Assembly (NCBI RefSeq): GCF_029952525.1
Contig: NZ_JASAOF010000030.1
Span: forward strand, 1 to 64,000
Direction: 5' to 3'
DNA: 64,000 bases
Source of the DNA: Saccharopolyspora ipomoeae
Lineage (GTDB): Bacteria; Actinomycetota; Actinomycetes; Mycobacteriales; Pseudonocardiaceae
In this document: piece after piece, positions 9,426 through 18,150 of the stretch
How the letters are laid out: every line of letters begins with the position of its first letter
How positions within the stretch are numbered: the stretch's first letter is position 1
Notes under the pieces: model-generated
What the model was told of the DNA's origin: nothing
Databases searched by the model: none
Seen by the model: only the letters and a program-made list of their open reading frames with translations
Program-made: the position numbers and the translations under genes

Positions 9426-10718
9426 TCAGTTGAATCCCATTCCGCGCCTGCCGGTTTCGTTGAGCTGGTCGTGGGTGAACCGCCCGGTCCAGTCCCGCTC
9501 GTAGTGCTCCGGTGGGAAGTCGGTGGGGCTGGAGCCGGTGAGGAAGGCTTCGCGGACGGAGGCGGCGTAGGCCTCGTTGCGCGGGCACCACGGGGCGGCG
9601 GGGATGTACATGACGTTGCCCCATCCTTGCTGGTCGGCGACCGGTGCCACGCTGTGGATCATGTCGCAGTGCCACCAGACGGAGTCCCCGGCCTCGATGT
9701 CGGGGATGCCGACGAGGCCCTCCAGCAGGTCGGTGTGCCACTTGTGGGTGGCGGGGAAGACCTGGTTGGTGGTGACACCGCACATGTCGTCGTCGGGGAC
9801 GTCGGCGAGCAGGGGGCGCAGCACGAGGTACGCCATGGCCTCGGGGATCGGGACGGTGTGCAGGACGCCCTGATCGTGGTCCATGTCGGACAGGGCGGTC
9901 CAGCCCTGGAAGGTCCGGAACGCCGAGCACATGGTGGAGCCGGGGTACTGGGGACCTGAGGTGCGGTGGGCGGCGTCCCAGGGGTCGTACTGCTCGACGG
10001 TGCCGTCGAAGAGGTGCCTGAACGCCCGCTGGTAGGACTCGGTCATCCACAGGTCGAGCGTGCCGGGGTCGCAATGCGTGCCGAGCCCGGCGGAGTCGGC
10101 ACCCGGCGGACGGCGGCGGATGCGATCGGGGTACATGGCGTCGCGCGCGGGGTCGAACCACTGCACGCCCTCGGATTCGTGCTTCCAGAAGGAGTTGAGG
10201 AACGCCTGCACCTCGGCCATCCGGGTGCTCTGCCGGGCTTCCATCTGGGCTGGAGACCAGTAGATCGGGTAGATCTCCGGTTTCGACCCGACGCTGCCGA
10301 AGAAGTCGTCGCCCGGCCCCCGGTAGGTCTCGAAGAAGTTGTTGCGCTCGACGTAGTCGACGATGTCGGCGTCCCAGGCCAGGGCTTGGTCGCGGTCGAA
10401 GTGGCCGCGCACCACCAAGCAGCCTCGCCGCTTGAGCTGGTCGATCTGCTCGGCGCTGACGGTTCCGCCGGCGATGTCGGCGTAGTCGATGACCGGCCAC
10501 ACCGGCTCGCCGCGTTCCTGTGCCGCCTTGATCTCGCTCACGCGCTCGGTGATGCGCTGCTCCACGACGGCGAAGACCTCTTCGACGGTGCGTCCTGAAG
10601 CTTCGATGCGAGCGCGCAGCGCGGGCTTGATCTGCTGGATCGCGGCGGACAGGTCATCAGGTGTGCTCTCCCAGTGAGGCAGCGCAGGTGTCCGCCGCGC
10701 GTCGGATGTGGTGGTCAC
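9426..10718 (-). CDS. DUF1479 family Fe(II)/2-oxoglutarate-type dioxygenase
   Basis: 430-residue protein matching the DUF1479 (E. coli YbiU-like) family, which belongs to the phytanoyl-CoA/2OG dioxygenase fold. The putative iron ligands are visible: HCD in GLGTHCDPGTLDLW and the distal histidine in WWHCDMIHSV. The N-terminal helical part (IKPALRARIEASG) and the GCLVVRGHFDR segment are family hallmarks. The start is a GTG with AAAGGAG 6 bp upstream and a good sigma-70-type promoter behind it. It is convergent with the quinone oxidoreductase gene. Some actinobacterial relatives sit in natural-product clusters, but whether this one belongs to the cluster at 1-9414 is not shown by sequence. Confidence 0.82.
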   Translation of the reverse strand: MTTTSDARRTPALPHWESTPDDLSAAIQQIKPALRARIEASGRTVEEVFAVVEQRITERVSEIKAAQERGEPVWPVIDYADIAGGTVSAEQIDQLKRRGCLVVRGHFDRDQALAWDADIVDYVERNNFFETYRGPGDDFFGSVGSKPEIYPIYWSPAQMEARQSTRMAEVQAFLNSFWKHESEGVQWFDPARDAMYPDRIRRRPPGADSAGLGTHCDPGTLDLWMTESYQRAFRHLFDGTVEQYDPWDAAHRTSGPQYPGSTMCSAFRTFQGWTALSDMDHDQGVLHTVPIPEAMAYLVLRPLLADVPDDDMCGVTTNQVFPATHKWHTDLLEGLVGIPDIEAGDSVWWHCDMIHSVAPVADQQGWGNVMYIPAAPWCPRNEAYAASVREAFLTGSSPTDFPPEHYERDWTGRFTHDQLNETGRRGMGFN

Positions 10719-10746
10719 GTCGAACTCCTTTGGTCAGGACTCCTAA

Positions 10747-10776
10747 CTAATAGGGGAATCCCAAGCAGGGTGTCAA
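10747..10776 (-). promoter_or_regulatory. Sigma-70-like promoter of the DUF1479 gene
   Basis: On the minus strand there is a perfect -35 TTGACA (10776-10771), an 18-bp spacer and a -10 TATTAG (10752-10747; 4 of 6 match). It ends 28 bp before the GTG start. CCTA-N5-TAGG dyad symmetry overlaps the -10 and could be an operator. Both boxes are visible; use in vivo is inferred. Confidence 0.5.
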
Positions 10777-10940
10777 CCCGCGGTGTTCGACTGGAGGAGT
10801 CGGACACGGTGTCGCGAGTTGATCACGCCTTGTTGGGATCGGAATTTGATACGGCGAAGCGGACGTATGCACTACTCGCTTCGCTGCATATGAATCTTCG
10901 AGCTGTATTGCACCCGGCCGGACCTGCTCTATCGGTTAGG

Positions 10941-12281
10941 TCATCGCCCGATGATCTCCCTTGCGGTCGCGCTTCCGGAGCGAACAGCGCCTTCCATGTA
11001 GCCGTTCCACTGCACGGCGTACTCGGCGCCGGCCCAGTGGATGCGGCCGATCGGTGGCCGCAGCATGTCGCCGTAGCTGGTCCACACTCCGGGTGCGAAG
11101 TGGGCGCCGTAGCAGCCGCGGGTGAACTCCTCGGCGCTCCAGTCCTTTTCCACGTACGCGGTCGGGGTGGCCGCCTGCGGACCGAGGTGGCGGACGAAGG
11201 AGTCGATCACGGCTCGGCGGCGATGGGCCTCGGGGAGTCGCTGCCAGCGTCGGGCTTCGCTGCCTTCGACGAAGCCGAGGAGGATGCCGATGTCGGCGTT
11301 CGGCGGGGAGACGTCGAAGGTGACCTTGACCGGGCCGGTGTCGCAGGCGATCTGGCCGTTGAGCCCCTGTTCGCGCCAGAACGGCGTCGGGTACGCCGCG
11401 AAGGTCTTGGCAACGGTGCCGGCCGGAAGTTTTTGGGTGAGCTGGTCACGCCAGGCGGGAAGCACGGGGTCGTAGCGCAGACGTCCGGCGAGCGTCGGCG
11501 AGAGGGCGACGATGACACGCTCGGCCGTGAAGTCCTCGCCGTCGCGGGTGGTGACCGTGACGGCGGTGGCGTTGTGGGTCACTGAGGCGACCGGGGTGGA
11601 CAACCTGATGTCGAGGCCCTCGGCGAGACGTTGGGCCACCAGGACGGAGCCACCGGCGACGCGGTCCTGCTGGGCGCCGCGGTCGACGCTGAGGAGGGTC
11701 TCGAGGTCGGTGTTGCTGACCGCGTAGAAGAGCGCGTGCAGCAGGGATAGGTCGCTGGTGTCGGCGGCGAAGATCGCTTCGGTTGCGACCCTGAAATAAG
11801 CCCGCCCGCTCGGGGTTCGCAGGGCGCGTCTTACCCAGGTCTCGAAGGTCTGGCTGTCGAACTGGCGCGCTTTCGGGTGCGCCCACGGATGAGCGGGGTC
11901 GATGGTGCGGGCGAGCCTGCCGAAGCGAGCCAGGCCTTGGGCGAGGTCGGCGAGCGCGACCGGGTTGAGCCGCGGGACGGCGCCCTTGGTGCCGTCGACG
12001 AGGGCGCGTCTGCCGCCGAGCTGGATGAGCATCTTGCCCTCGTCGTTCCAGGTGCGGAAGGTTTCCAGTCCGAACTCGTTGACGAGCCCGTACATCCGGG
12101 AGTGCCCCTCGCCGATCCAGGTGCCGCCGAGTTCGATCGGGTACCCCTTGATCTCGCCGCCCTCGATCCGGCCGCCGACCCGATCGCGAGCCTCGAGAAC
12201 GACTACTTCGGCTCCGGCCTGGGTGAGTTCCCGTGCAGCGGAAAGTCCCGCCAGTCCTGCACCGACGACCACGACCTTCAT
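10941..12281 (-). CDS. Flavin monoamine oxidase family protein
   Basis: 446-residue FAD amine oxidase. The N-terminus MKVVVVGAGLAGLSAARELT is the Rossmann FAD motif, followed by the VVLEARDRVGGR signature. The C-terminus IHWAGAEYAVQWNGYMEGA is the FAD-contacting block of MAO/putrescine oxidases. Substrates of the family are primary amines, polyamines or amino acids, oxidised to imine with hydrogen peroxide production. The ATG at 12281 is preferred over a longer frame because the Rossmann motif starts there, with GAGGGAGAA upstream. It is divergent from a TetR gene; two copies of a GGTCA-TGACC palindrome lie between them, so the TetR protein probably represses both. Confidence 0.9.
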   Translation of the reverse strand: MKVVVVGAGLAGLSAARELTQAGAEVVVLEARDRVGGRIEGGEIKGYPIELGGTWIGEGHSRMYGLVNEFGLETFRTWNDEGKMLIQLGGRRALVDGTKGAVPRLNPVALADLAQGLARFGRLARTIDPAHPWAHPKARQFDSQTFETWVRRALRTPSGRAYFRVATEAIFAADTSDLSLLHALFYAVSNTDLETLLSVDRGAQQDRVAGGSVLVAQRLAEGLDIRLSTPVASVTHNATAVTVTTRDGEDFTAERVIVALSPTLAGRLRYDPVLPAWRDQLTQKLPAGTVAKTFAAYPTPFWREQGLNGQIACDTGPVKVTFDVSPPNADIGILLGFVEGSEARRWQRLPEAHRRRAVIDSFVRHLGPQAATPTAYVEKDWSAEEFTRGCYGAHFAPGVWTSYGDMLRPPIGRIHWAGAEYAVQWNGYMEGAVRSGSATAREIIGR

Positions 12282-12305
12282 GATTTTCTCCCTCGGTTCC
12301 AGCGA

Positions 12306-12323
12306 TTCGGTCAGCTGACCGAA
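12306..12323. promoter_or_regulatory. TetR operator 1 (18-bp perfect palindrome)
   Basis: TTCGGTCAGCTGACCGAA is a perfect 18-bp inverted repeat, 25 bp upstream of the amine oxidase start. The same core recurs at 12377-12392. Size and symmetry are those of TetR-family operators, and a TetR gene begins at 12406. Confidence 0.75.
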
Positions 12324-12376
12324 TTGGGTCAGGTTAGGAGCACCACACGTGCCTTGCAAGGGTTCGTGGCAAAATC

Positions 12377-12392
12377 TCGGTCAACTGACCGA
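12377..12392. promoter_or_regulatory. TetR operator 2
   Basis: TCGGTCAACTGACCGA has 7-bp arms identical to operator 1 around a 2-bp centre. It ends 14 bp before the TetR gene start, overlapping its leader just upstream of the ribosome site (AGAGAGG). This is consistent with autorepression. Confidence 0.75.
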
Positions 12393-12405
12393 AAGAGAGG
12401 TGGTC

Positions 12406-13002
12406 ATGCCGTACATCGAGGCAGCGGTACGCCGACAGCAGTTCATCGCGGCCGCACGCATCGCCCTGCTCGCCCATGGCGTTGCCAAGACCTCGCTGCG
12501 CGTCGTCGCTGCCGAGGCAGGCGTGCCACTGGCCACCATGCAGTACGTCTTCCCATCGAAGGAGAAGCTGCTCCGTGCTGTGATCGAGGACGTCGTCGAC
12601 GAAATCGCCCACGTCCTCGCCGACTCCGCAGCCACCGATCAGGGGTTGGCGAACGCGATCCGCCAGGGACTCGATACTTACTGGGGCCAGCTCGTCCGGA
12701 ACGGGCGCGAGCTGCAGCTGCTGCAGTACGAACTCACCATGTATGCCCTGCGTACCCCCGGCCACGAGGATCTCGCCCGAGTCCAGTACGAGCGCTACGC
12801 CGCCGTCGTTGCCGACTGGTGCAGACACGCCGCCGAGCACGCGGGCGAAACCGCCGTTGTTTCCTTCGACCACCTCGGACGCATGATCGTCGCCGGTGTG
12901 GACGGCCTGATCCTGCAATACGTCTGCGACCCTGACGACGCACGTGCGCGAAAGGGGCTGGAGGCGTTGGCGGAGATGGCCAAGGCGTTGGCGGGAGTGT
13001 GA
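12406..13002 (+). CDS. TetR family transcriptional regulator
   Basis: 198-residue regulator. The N-terminal helix-turn-helix is clear: RQQFIAAARIALLAHGVAKTSLRVVAAEAGVPLATMQYVFPSKEKLL in pattern, ending in the YVFPSKEKL recognition-helix exit typical of TetR/AcrR proteins. The C-terminal part is a helical ligand-binding and dimerisation region ending EALAEMAKALAGV. The ATG with AAGAGAGG upstream is preferred over an earlier in-frame codon that lies in the operator region. It is divergent from the flavin amine oxidase, with twin palindromes in between, so an amine or its aldehyde is a plausible inducer (inference). Confidence 0.9.
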   Translation: MPYIEAAVRRQQFIAAARIALLAHGVAKTSLRVVAAEAGVPLATMQYVFPSKEKLLRAVIEDVVDEIAHVLADSAATDQGLANAIRQGLDTYWGQLVRNGRELQLLQYELTMYALRTPGHEDLARVQYERYAAVVADWCRHAAEHAGETAVVSFDHLGRMIVAGVDGLILQYVCDPDDARARKGLEALAEMAKALAGV

Positions 13003-13299
13003 CGACTATCGATCCGTCCCGACCGCGATCGTTCGTGGATCCTCCTCAGCGGTCGAGTCCGTCAAGGCAACCTGATGACCATTGCCTGCAGCCACACAGA
13101 CGACGGCAGGCCCAAGGCCATACCGGGGCTGGCGTCCCTGGATGTGGCCTGGCGGGAACCCAAACGCTCTCGCGTTGCTGGTACCTCAAGCCAGAAGGGC
13201 CGGAACTGGGGCCGGGGCTGGTGGAGACGGTTGTCGCGGAGATAGGCGAAGGTAGCTGTCGAGTGCTGTTTGGGCAACACTCCTGACTAAACTCTCGGC
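13003..13299. other. Intergenic stretch, no recognisable gene
   Basis: About 300 bp between the TetR stop and the ROK start. Short open frames exist on both strands (for example 72 residues on the minus strand at 13062-13280), but they have no recognisable motif and no clear ribosome site. Composition is slightly less GC-rich than the flanks. The ROK promoter must lie in its right part; no convincing -35/-10 pair was identified. Confidence 0.4.
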
Positions 13300-14439
13300 A
13301 TGTCCTCCGCCAAGCCGTCCCTGGAGCTGTTGCGCTCGCTGACCGATGAGCACGTGCTCCGGGCCGTCATGGACCAGCGCCGGATGACGCGAACGGAGAT
13401 CGCCGCGCGCACGGGGATCTCGAAGCCGACGATCTCCGACAGCGTGCGCAGGCTCAGCGAGGCCGGCGTGCTGGTGGACACGGGCGAACGAACGACCGGT
13501 CGTGGGCGGGCGGGCTCGTACTACTCGTTGAGCGAGGAGTGCGGGGTGGTGATGGTCGCGAGCATCACGCCGTCCGGGGTGATCGCTGAGGCCGCGGACG
13601 CGTTCGGCCGCGTCCTCGCCCGAGAGCAGGAGCGGATCGGAAGGTCGCCCGGCGTGGAGGTGGCGGCGGACGCGCTGGCGGAGGTCGCCGCCCGGCTCCG
13701 GCGCGCTGTTCGCGGCTCGATCCGGTGCGCCGTGGTGAGCGCCGCCGACCCCGTCGATCGCGAGACCGGGCGCCTGGTGGAGCTGCCGGACGTCCCCTTC
13801 CTCGTCGGGGAGCTGGATCCGGTCGCCGTGCTGGAACCGCTGGTCGAAGGCCCGGTGCTGGTCGACAACGACGTCAACTGGGCCGCCCGTGCCGAGCGCG
13901 GCGCGGGCCGCGCGGCCGGTGTCGACGACTTCGTCTACGTCTACCTGGACGAAGGTCTCGGGTGCGCGGTCGTCACCGACGGCGCGGTGCGGCGCGGGCA
14001 TCGTGGTCTCGCGGGCGAGATCGCGCACCTCCGCACCGAGGGCCCGGACGGAGGGGTCGTGCCGCTGATCGAGGTGTTCGCGGCGCTCGGGCTTCGTCGG
14101 CGGGCGTCGACCGCTGTCGACGTCGAGGCGTTGCGGAGTGCGATCGAGGCGGACGGCGAGGCCGGCGACCGGATGCGCCGGGCGCTCGCGCGCGCGGTGC
14201 GCGGCGTGCTCGCGGCCGCCGTCGCGCTGGCGGACCCCCAGCTCATCGTGCTGGGCGGGGCCTGGGGCACCGAGCCGGCGATGGTCCGGGCCATCGCCGG
14301 GCTGTTCGCCGAAGCGCCGCGCCACGTCCCGGTCGTCCCGGCCGAGGTGCCCGAGCCGCAGGTCGCCGGTGCCCGCGCCCGAGGTGTGGAGGAACTCCGG
14401 GACCGCATCATCGCCGGTTCCTCACCGCGGCCGTCATGA
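13300..14439 (+). CDS. ROK family transcriptional regulator
   Basis: 379-residue protein: an N-terminal winged helix-turn-helix (RMTRTEIAARTGISKPTISDSVRRLSEAG in outline, residues about 28-56) followed by a ROK sugar-kinase-like fold with VLVDNDVNWAARAE around residue 185. The zinc-binding CxCGxxGC motif normally found after the ROK EIAHL segment is absent: here EIAHLRTEGPDGG follows directly. Catalysis is therefore unlikely, and a purely regulatory role fits (NagC/XylR type). No adjacent sugar operon is present, so its ligand is unknown. Its stop overlaps the stop of the convergent alkyl sulfatase gene by 6 bp. Confidence 0.88.
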   Translation: MSSAKPSLELLRSLTDEHVLRAVMDQRRMTRTEIAARTGISKPTISDSVRRLSEAGVLVDTGERTTGRGRAGSYYSLSEECGVVMVASITPSGVIAEAADAFGRVLAREQERIGRSPGVEVAADALAEVAARLRRAVRGSIRCAVVSAADPVDRETGRLVELPDVPFLVGELDPVAVLEPLVEGPVLVDNDVNWAARAERGAGRAAGVDDFVYVYLDEGLGCAVVTDGAVRRGHRGLAGEIAHLRTEGPDGGVVPLIEVFAALGLRRRASTAVDVEALRSAIEADGEAGDRMRRALARAVRGVLAAAVALADPQLIVLGGAWGTEPAMVRAIAGLFAEAPRHVPVVPAEVPEPQVAGARARGVEELRDRIIAGSSPRPS

Positions 14440-16359
14440 TCTTCGAACGCGGTGGTCGCGGGGCGTGACGATGGTGAAGTCCGGGTCGGGTTCGTCGAGG
14501 TGGCCGAACAGCTCGGCGATGAGGTTCGGGTCGCCGGTGATCTCGGCGCGGCCGCGTTCGGCGAGGTCGGCGGCCGTGGTGGTGCCGAGCAGGACGCTGC
14601 GCAGGTCGGGCTCGTCGAGGACGACTTCGACGTCGGGTTCACCGGCCGCCGGTCCGGTGCCGACGACGTGGGTGAGCACGCCGTTGCGCAGGCGCTGGGT
14701 GTGCTGCTGGTCGCTGGGGAGGCTCCAGCGGACGGTGATGTCGGCGTCCCAGCTGCCGGGACCGTCGAGGCGGATCGCGAGGGCGTCGAAGAGCTGGTCC
14801 AGGGTCAGCGCGTCGAGCACGTCGGGTGCGGAGGTGACCGTGGGGGTGCCGACCGGGCCGTTGCGGAGTTCGTGGGCGCCCATGAGGTAGAAGTTGCGCC
14901 AGGTCCCGTTCTCGCAGCCGTACCCGAGCTGTTCCAGGGCGTCGGCTTGCAGCGAGCGGGCCGTTTCGTGGTCGGGCTGTGCGAACACGACGTGGTTGAG
15001 GACCTGCGCGACCCAGCGGAAGTCGCCTTCGTCGTAGGAGTCGCGGGCGCGGCGGACGACTTCGTCGGCACCGCCCATGAAGTCGACGTAGCGCTCGGCG
15101 GCCTCGGTCGGCGGGTGTTCCCAGAGGTGGGCGGGGTTTCCGTCGAACCAGCCCAGGTACTTCTGGTAGACGGCTTTGGTGTTGTGGCTGACCGAGCCGT
15201 AGTAGCCGTGGGTGTGCCAGGCCCGTTCCAGGTTGGGCGGCATCGCGATCTGCTCGGCGATCTCCAGGGGAGTGAGCCCCCGGTTGAGCAGGCGCAGGGT
15301 CTGGTCGTGCAGGTAGGCGTAGAGGTCGCGCTGCTCGGAGAGGAACTCGACCAGCCGGTCACGTCCCCACACCGGCCAGTGGTGCGAGGCGAAGGCGACG
15401 TCGGAACCACCGGCGAACAGTTCGATGGCTTCGGTGAGGTAGTGGGCCCAGGCGCGGGGGTCGCGCACTTCGGCACCGCGCAGCGTCAGCAGGTTGTGCA
15501 GCGTGTGGGTGGCGTTCTCGGCGGTGCACAGCGCGGCGTGGTCGGGGAAGTGGATGTTGAGCTCGGCGGGTGCTTCGGTGCCGGGCGTGAGCTGGAAGTC
15601 CATCCGGATCCCGTCGACGGTTTCCGACTGGCCGGTGGCGGTGATGTCGTGGGTCGGCGGGACGAGGCCGACGCGGCCGGTGGAGGTGGTCGGCCCGAGC
15701 CCGGCGCCGATCTGGCCCTGCGGGCCCTTGGCGAGGGCGGCCCCGTACATGTAGGCGGCGCGGCGGGCCATGGCGGTTCCGGCGTAGATGTTCTCGCTGA
15801 CGGCGTGGGTGAGGAAGCCCTGCGGCGCGAGGACGGGAATCCCGGCGGCGAGCTCGTCGTCGCCGATCACTCCGCGCACGCCGCCGAAGTGGTCGGCGTG
15901 GCTGTGCGTGTAGAGCACGCCGGTCACGGGGCGGTCACCGCGGTGGCCGCGGTAGAGGGCGAGCGCCGCCGCGGCGGTCTCGGCCGAGAGCAGCGGGTCG
16001 ATGACCAGGACGCCGCGCGATCCTTCCACGACGGTCATGTTGGACAGGTCGAAACCGCGGATCTGGTAGATGCCGTCGGTGACCTCGAACAGACCGTGCT
16101 GGGAGCACAACCGGCTCTGCCGCCACAGGCTCGGGTTGGCGGTGTGCGGGCAGTCCTGCGCGAGGAAGCCGTAGGCGTCGAGGTCCCACACGACGGCGCC
16201 GTCGGCGTCGCGGATCAGCGGCTCCGACGCCGTGCCCAGGAACCCCCGTCGGGCGTCGTCGAGGTCGCGGGTGTCGTCGAAGGCGAAGCTCTCCCGCACC
16301 GAGGCGTTACCGGCGACGATTCCCGGCTGTGCGGCTTGCGGACCGGGGCTCTGGGACAT
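14434..16359 (-). CDS. SdsA1-type alkyl sulfatase (metallo-beta-lactamase fold)
   Basis: 641-residue class III alkyl sulfatase that hydrolyses alkyl sulfate esters to alcohol and sulfate. The N-terminal metallo-beta-lactamase domain has the binuclear zinc motif THSHADHFGG, with further ligands in TAENATHTLHN and FASHHWPVWG. The dimerisation domain (YGSVSHNTKAVYQKYLGWFDGNPAHL, in outline) and a C-terminal SCP2-like domain follow, as in Pseudomonas SdsA1. The ATG at 16359 is chosen for its AGGAGG 4 bp upstream; the frame is open further upstream without homology. No Sec signal peptide is evident, unlike SdsA1, so it is probably cytoplasmic. Likely role: sulfur or carbon scavenging from alkyl sulfates. 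Confidence 0.92.
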   Translation of the reverse strand: MSQSPGPQAAQPGIVAGNASVRESFAFDDTRDLDDARRGFLGTASEPLIRDADGAVVWDLDAYGFLAQDCPHTANPSLWRQSRLCSQHGLFEVTDGIYQIRGFDLSNMTVVEGSRGVLVIDPLLSAETAAAALALYRGHRGDRPVTGVLYTHSHADHFGGVRGVIGDDELAAGIPVLAPQGFLTHAVSENIYAGTAMARRAAYMYGAALAKGPQGQIGAGLGPTTSTGRVGLVPPTHDITATGQSETVDGIRMDFQLTPGTEAPAELNIHFPDHAALCTAENATHTLHNLLTLRGAEVRDPRAWAHYLTEAIELFAGGSDVAFASHHWPVWGRDRLVEFLSEQRDLYAYLHDQTLRLLNRGLTPLEIAEQIAMPPNLERAWHTHGYYGSVSHNTKAVYQKYLGWFDGNPAHLWEHPPTEAAERYVDFMGGADEVVRRARDSYDEGDFRWVAQVLNHVVFAQPDHETARSLQADALEQLGYGCENGTWRNFYLMGAHELRNGPVGTPTVTSAPDVLDALTLDQLFDALAIRLDGPGSWDADITVRWSLPSDQQHTQRLRNGVLTHVVGTGPAAGEPDVEVVLDEPDLRSVLLGTTTAADLAERGRAEITGDPNLIAELFGHLDEPDPDFTIVTPRDHRVRRS

Positions 16360-16672
16360 CACGCCTCCTGACTCGGGTCCCGGTGGACCGTGCGCGGCCG
16401 ACGACATCGTCACCGGCCGCGAACCCGAACGCCACCGGAGGGGCGAGCGGCCCACCGCGGAGCGATAGCCGGGGTGCTCCGGCACCAGGTGTGCGCAACC
16501 GCAACACCGGTACCTCCGCACGCGGGTTTTCCCGGGTGCGGTGAGGTGGAACACGGCCAAACCGGGACGAAATACCTGGTCGGAGGACCCCCGCCCGGCT
16601 GCATGCTCGAGGAGGTTCCCCGGGAGGGGACGTTTTCGAGAGTCGGTTCAACGGCTGCGGGAGGGAAAGCCG

Positions 16673-17119
16673 ATGGTTCAGATCGCCGAGGTCACCGGAC
16701 TGTTCGACCGGCGCGCATCGGACGACGCGCCGACGCAGGGGCTCGCCGTCACCGGGCGGTGGGGCGAGTTGATCCCGACGCCGCGCGAGGCCGGGACGAG
16801 CACGCGGTTGGTGGTCGAACGAGGAGCCGACGAGGGTGCGGAGTTCGTGATCTCCGCTCCGCTGACGGTGATCGGACGTCACCGCGACTGCGACATCGTG
16901 ATCGACGACGTGACGGTGTCCCGGTTCCACGCTGAGCTGGAGATCGTGGACGGGCGGTACTTCCTCCGCGACAGCGGTTCGCTCAACGGGATCTACGTCA
17001 ACAGGCGGCCCGTGCAGCGCGTCGAGCTGTTCGAATCCGATGAGATCTGGATCGGCAAGGCGCGGTTCACCTTCCACACCGGCGCAGCGGCGGACCTCGC
17101 GGTGCCCGCCCAGCGGTGA
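16673..17119 (+). CDS. FHA domain protein
   Basis: 148-residue protein with one forkhead-associated domain in its C-terminal two thirds. The phosphothreonine-binding residues are visible: the IGRHRDCDIVI strand with Gly-Arg, then SRFHAELE (Ser, His) and the DSGSLNGIYVN loop (Asn). The first about 50 residues are probably disordered. FHA modules read Ser/Thr kinase signals in actinomycetes (GarA/EmbR type). No kinase or phosphatase gene is adjacent, and the partner is unknown. A GC-rich hairpin follows 10 bp after the stop. Confidence 0.9.
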   Translation: MVQIAEVTGLFDRRASDDAPTQGLAVTGRWGELIPTPREAGTSTRLVVERGADEGAEFVISAPLTVIGRHRDCDIVIDDVTVSRFHAELEIVDGRYFLRDSGSLNGIYVNRRPVQRVELFESDEIWIGKARFTFHTGAAADLAVPAQR

Positions 17120-17129
17120 GAACGGGCGT

Positions 17130-17150
17130 CCCGGCGGGGAGACCGCCGGG
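17130..17150 (+). terminator. Hairpin terminator after the FHA gene
   Basis: CCCGGCGG-GGAGA-CCGCCGGG forms a perfect 8-bp stem with a 5-nt loop, 10 bp after the FHA stop. No T tract follows, which is common for actinomycete terminators. Confidence 0.55.
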
Positions 17151-17260
17151 CGCGCGCCTCGCCGCGTCCGCCCGCGTGAGCTGACGACGCGCGCGGCGGA
17201 GCTCGACGCGCCCGAGCGCCCGCATCGAAACCCGGCTGCTCGCAGCCGCGATCCGGCGGC

Positions 17261-18049
17261 TCAGGGCCGCGCCGCTTTCAGCGAGTCGCTCAGCCGCCGG
17301 GCCGCCGCGCGCACCGCCTCGGCCCGCACGTCGCCGTCCGCCCCGGTGAAGTCCTCGCTGTGCCCGCCGAGGCTGATCGTGCCGACCAGCGACTCGCGCG
17401 AACCGAGGATCGGGGCGGCCACGGCCGAGACCCCGTGCAGGTAGTCGTTGCGGCTGCGCGAAACGCCCTCGGCGCGAACGTGATCCAGGTGCGTCGCGAA
17501 CTCCCCCGGCTCGGAGTGGGTCGTCTCGGTGAAGGCCGGGAGCGGCTCCCGCAGGACCCGGCGACGGAGCTCGGGGTCGAACGCGACCATCGCCACCGGC
17601 GCGGCTGCGGCGTGGTACGGCAGGACCGATCCGATCGAGACGGCGGCCAGCACCATCGGTTTGCCGCCCTCGACCCGGTCGATGCACACGGCCCCGGCGG
17701 GGGACGGGACCATCAGGAACGCCGTGTCGCCGAAGTCGGACGCCAGCGCTTCGAGCTCCGGCCGTGCTTCGGTCCGCAGGTCGAACCCGGCGAGCGCGGC
17801 GGCGCCGATGGTGAACATCGGCATCCGGACCCGGTAGGCCCCGCTGTGGTCCCGGTGCACCCAGCCGGCCTCGACGAGGGTGCTCATCAGCCGGTGGACG
17901 GTCGGCTTGTTGAACCCGCTGGTCGCCGTGAGCTCGGCGAGCGTGATCACGGGCCGCTCGGCGCTGAACTGCCCCAGCAGCTGACAGGCGCGCAGCACCG
18001 ATCCGACGGTTTCCCGCCCGGAGCTGTCCTCGACAGCTTCTCGTGCCAC
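17261..18049 (-). CDS. IclR family transcriptional regulator (lyase/hydratase operon)
   Basis: About 262 residues. The N-terminal winged HTH reads TLAELTATSGFNKPTVHRLMSTL, followed by the IclR effector domain with SPAGAVCIDRVEGGKPM and a C-terminal DYLHGVSAVAAPILG block. The GTG at 18049 is chosen because GGGAGG lies 5 nt upstream. An ATG at 18118 (285 residues) is possible, but it would place the start codon inside a TTGACA box and add 23 residues without family similarity. It is divergent from the C-C lyase gene; the intergenic GTATCG-N5-CGATAC dyad is its likely operator. It probably senses the substrate or a product of the pathway at 18183-25535. Confidence 0.88.
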   Translation of the reverse strand: MAREAVEDSSGRETVGSVLRACQLLGQFSAERPVITLAELTATSGFNKPTVHRLMSTLVEAGWVHRDHSGAYRVRMPMFTIGAAALAGFDLRTEARPELEALASDFGDTAFLMVPSPAGAVCIDRVEGGKPMVLAAVSIGSVLPYHAAAAPVAMVAFDPELRRRVLREPLPAFTETTHSEPGEFATHLDHVRAEGVSRSRNDYLHGVSAVAAPILGSRESLVGTISLGGHSEDFTGADGDVRAEAVRAAARRLSDSLKAARP

Positions 18050-18150
18050 CGCCACCTCCCCTCTCGTGTTTCGGGACAGCGTCAGGCTAGCGGCCTGCTG
18101 ACCGAAGCGGCTTGACATGGTCGTGTCCCTCGCGCACAGTTTCGGAACGC

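Noticed and set aside
12999-13286. 95-codon plus-strand and 72-codon minus-strand frames between TetR and ROK genes
   Set aside because: No motif, no clear ribosome site, no transposase signature; left as intergenic.
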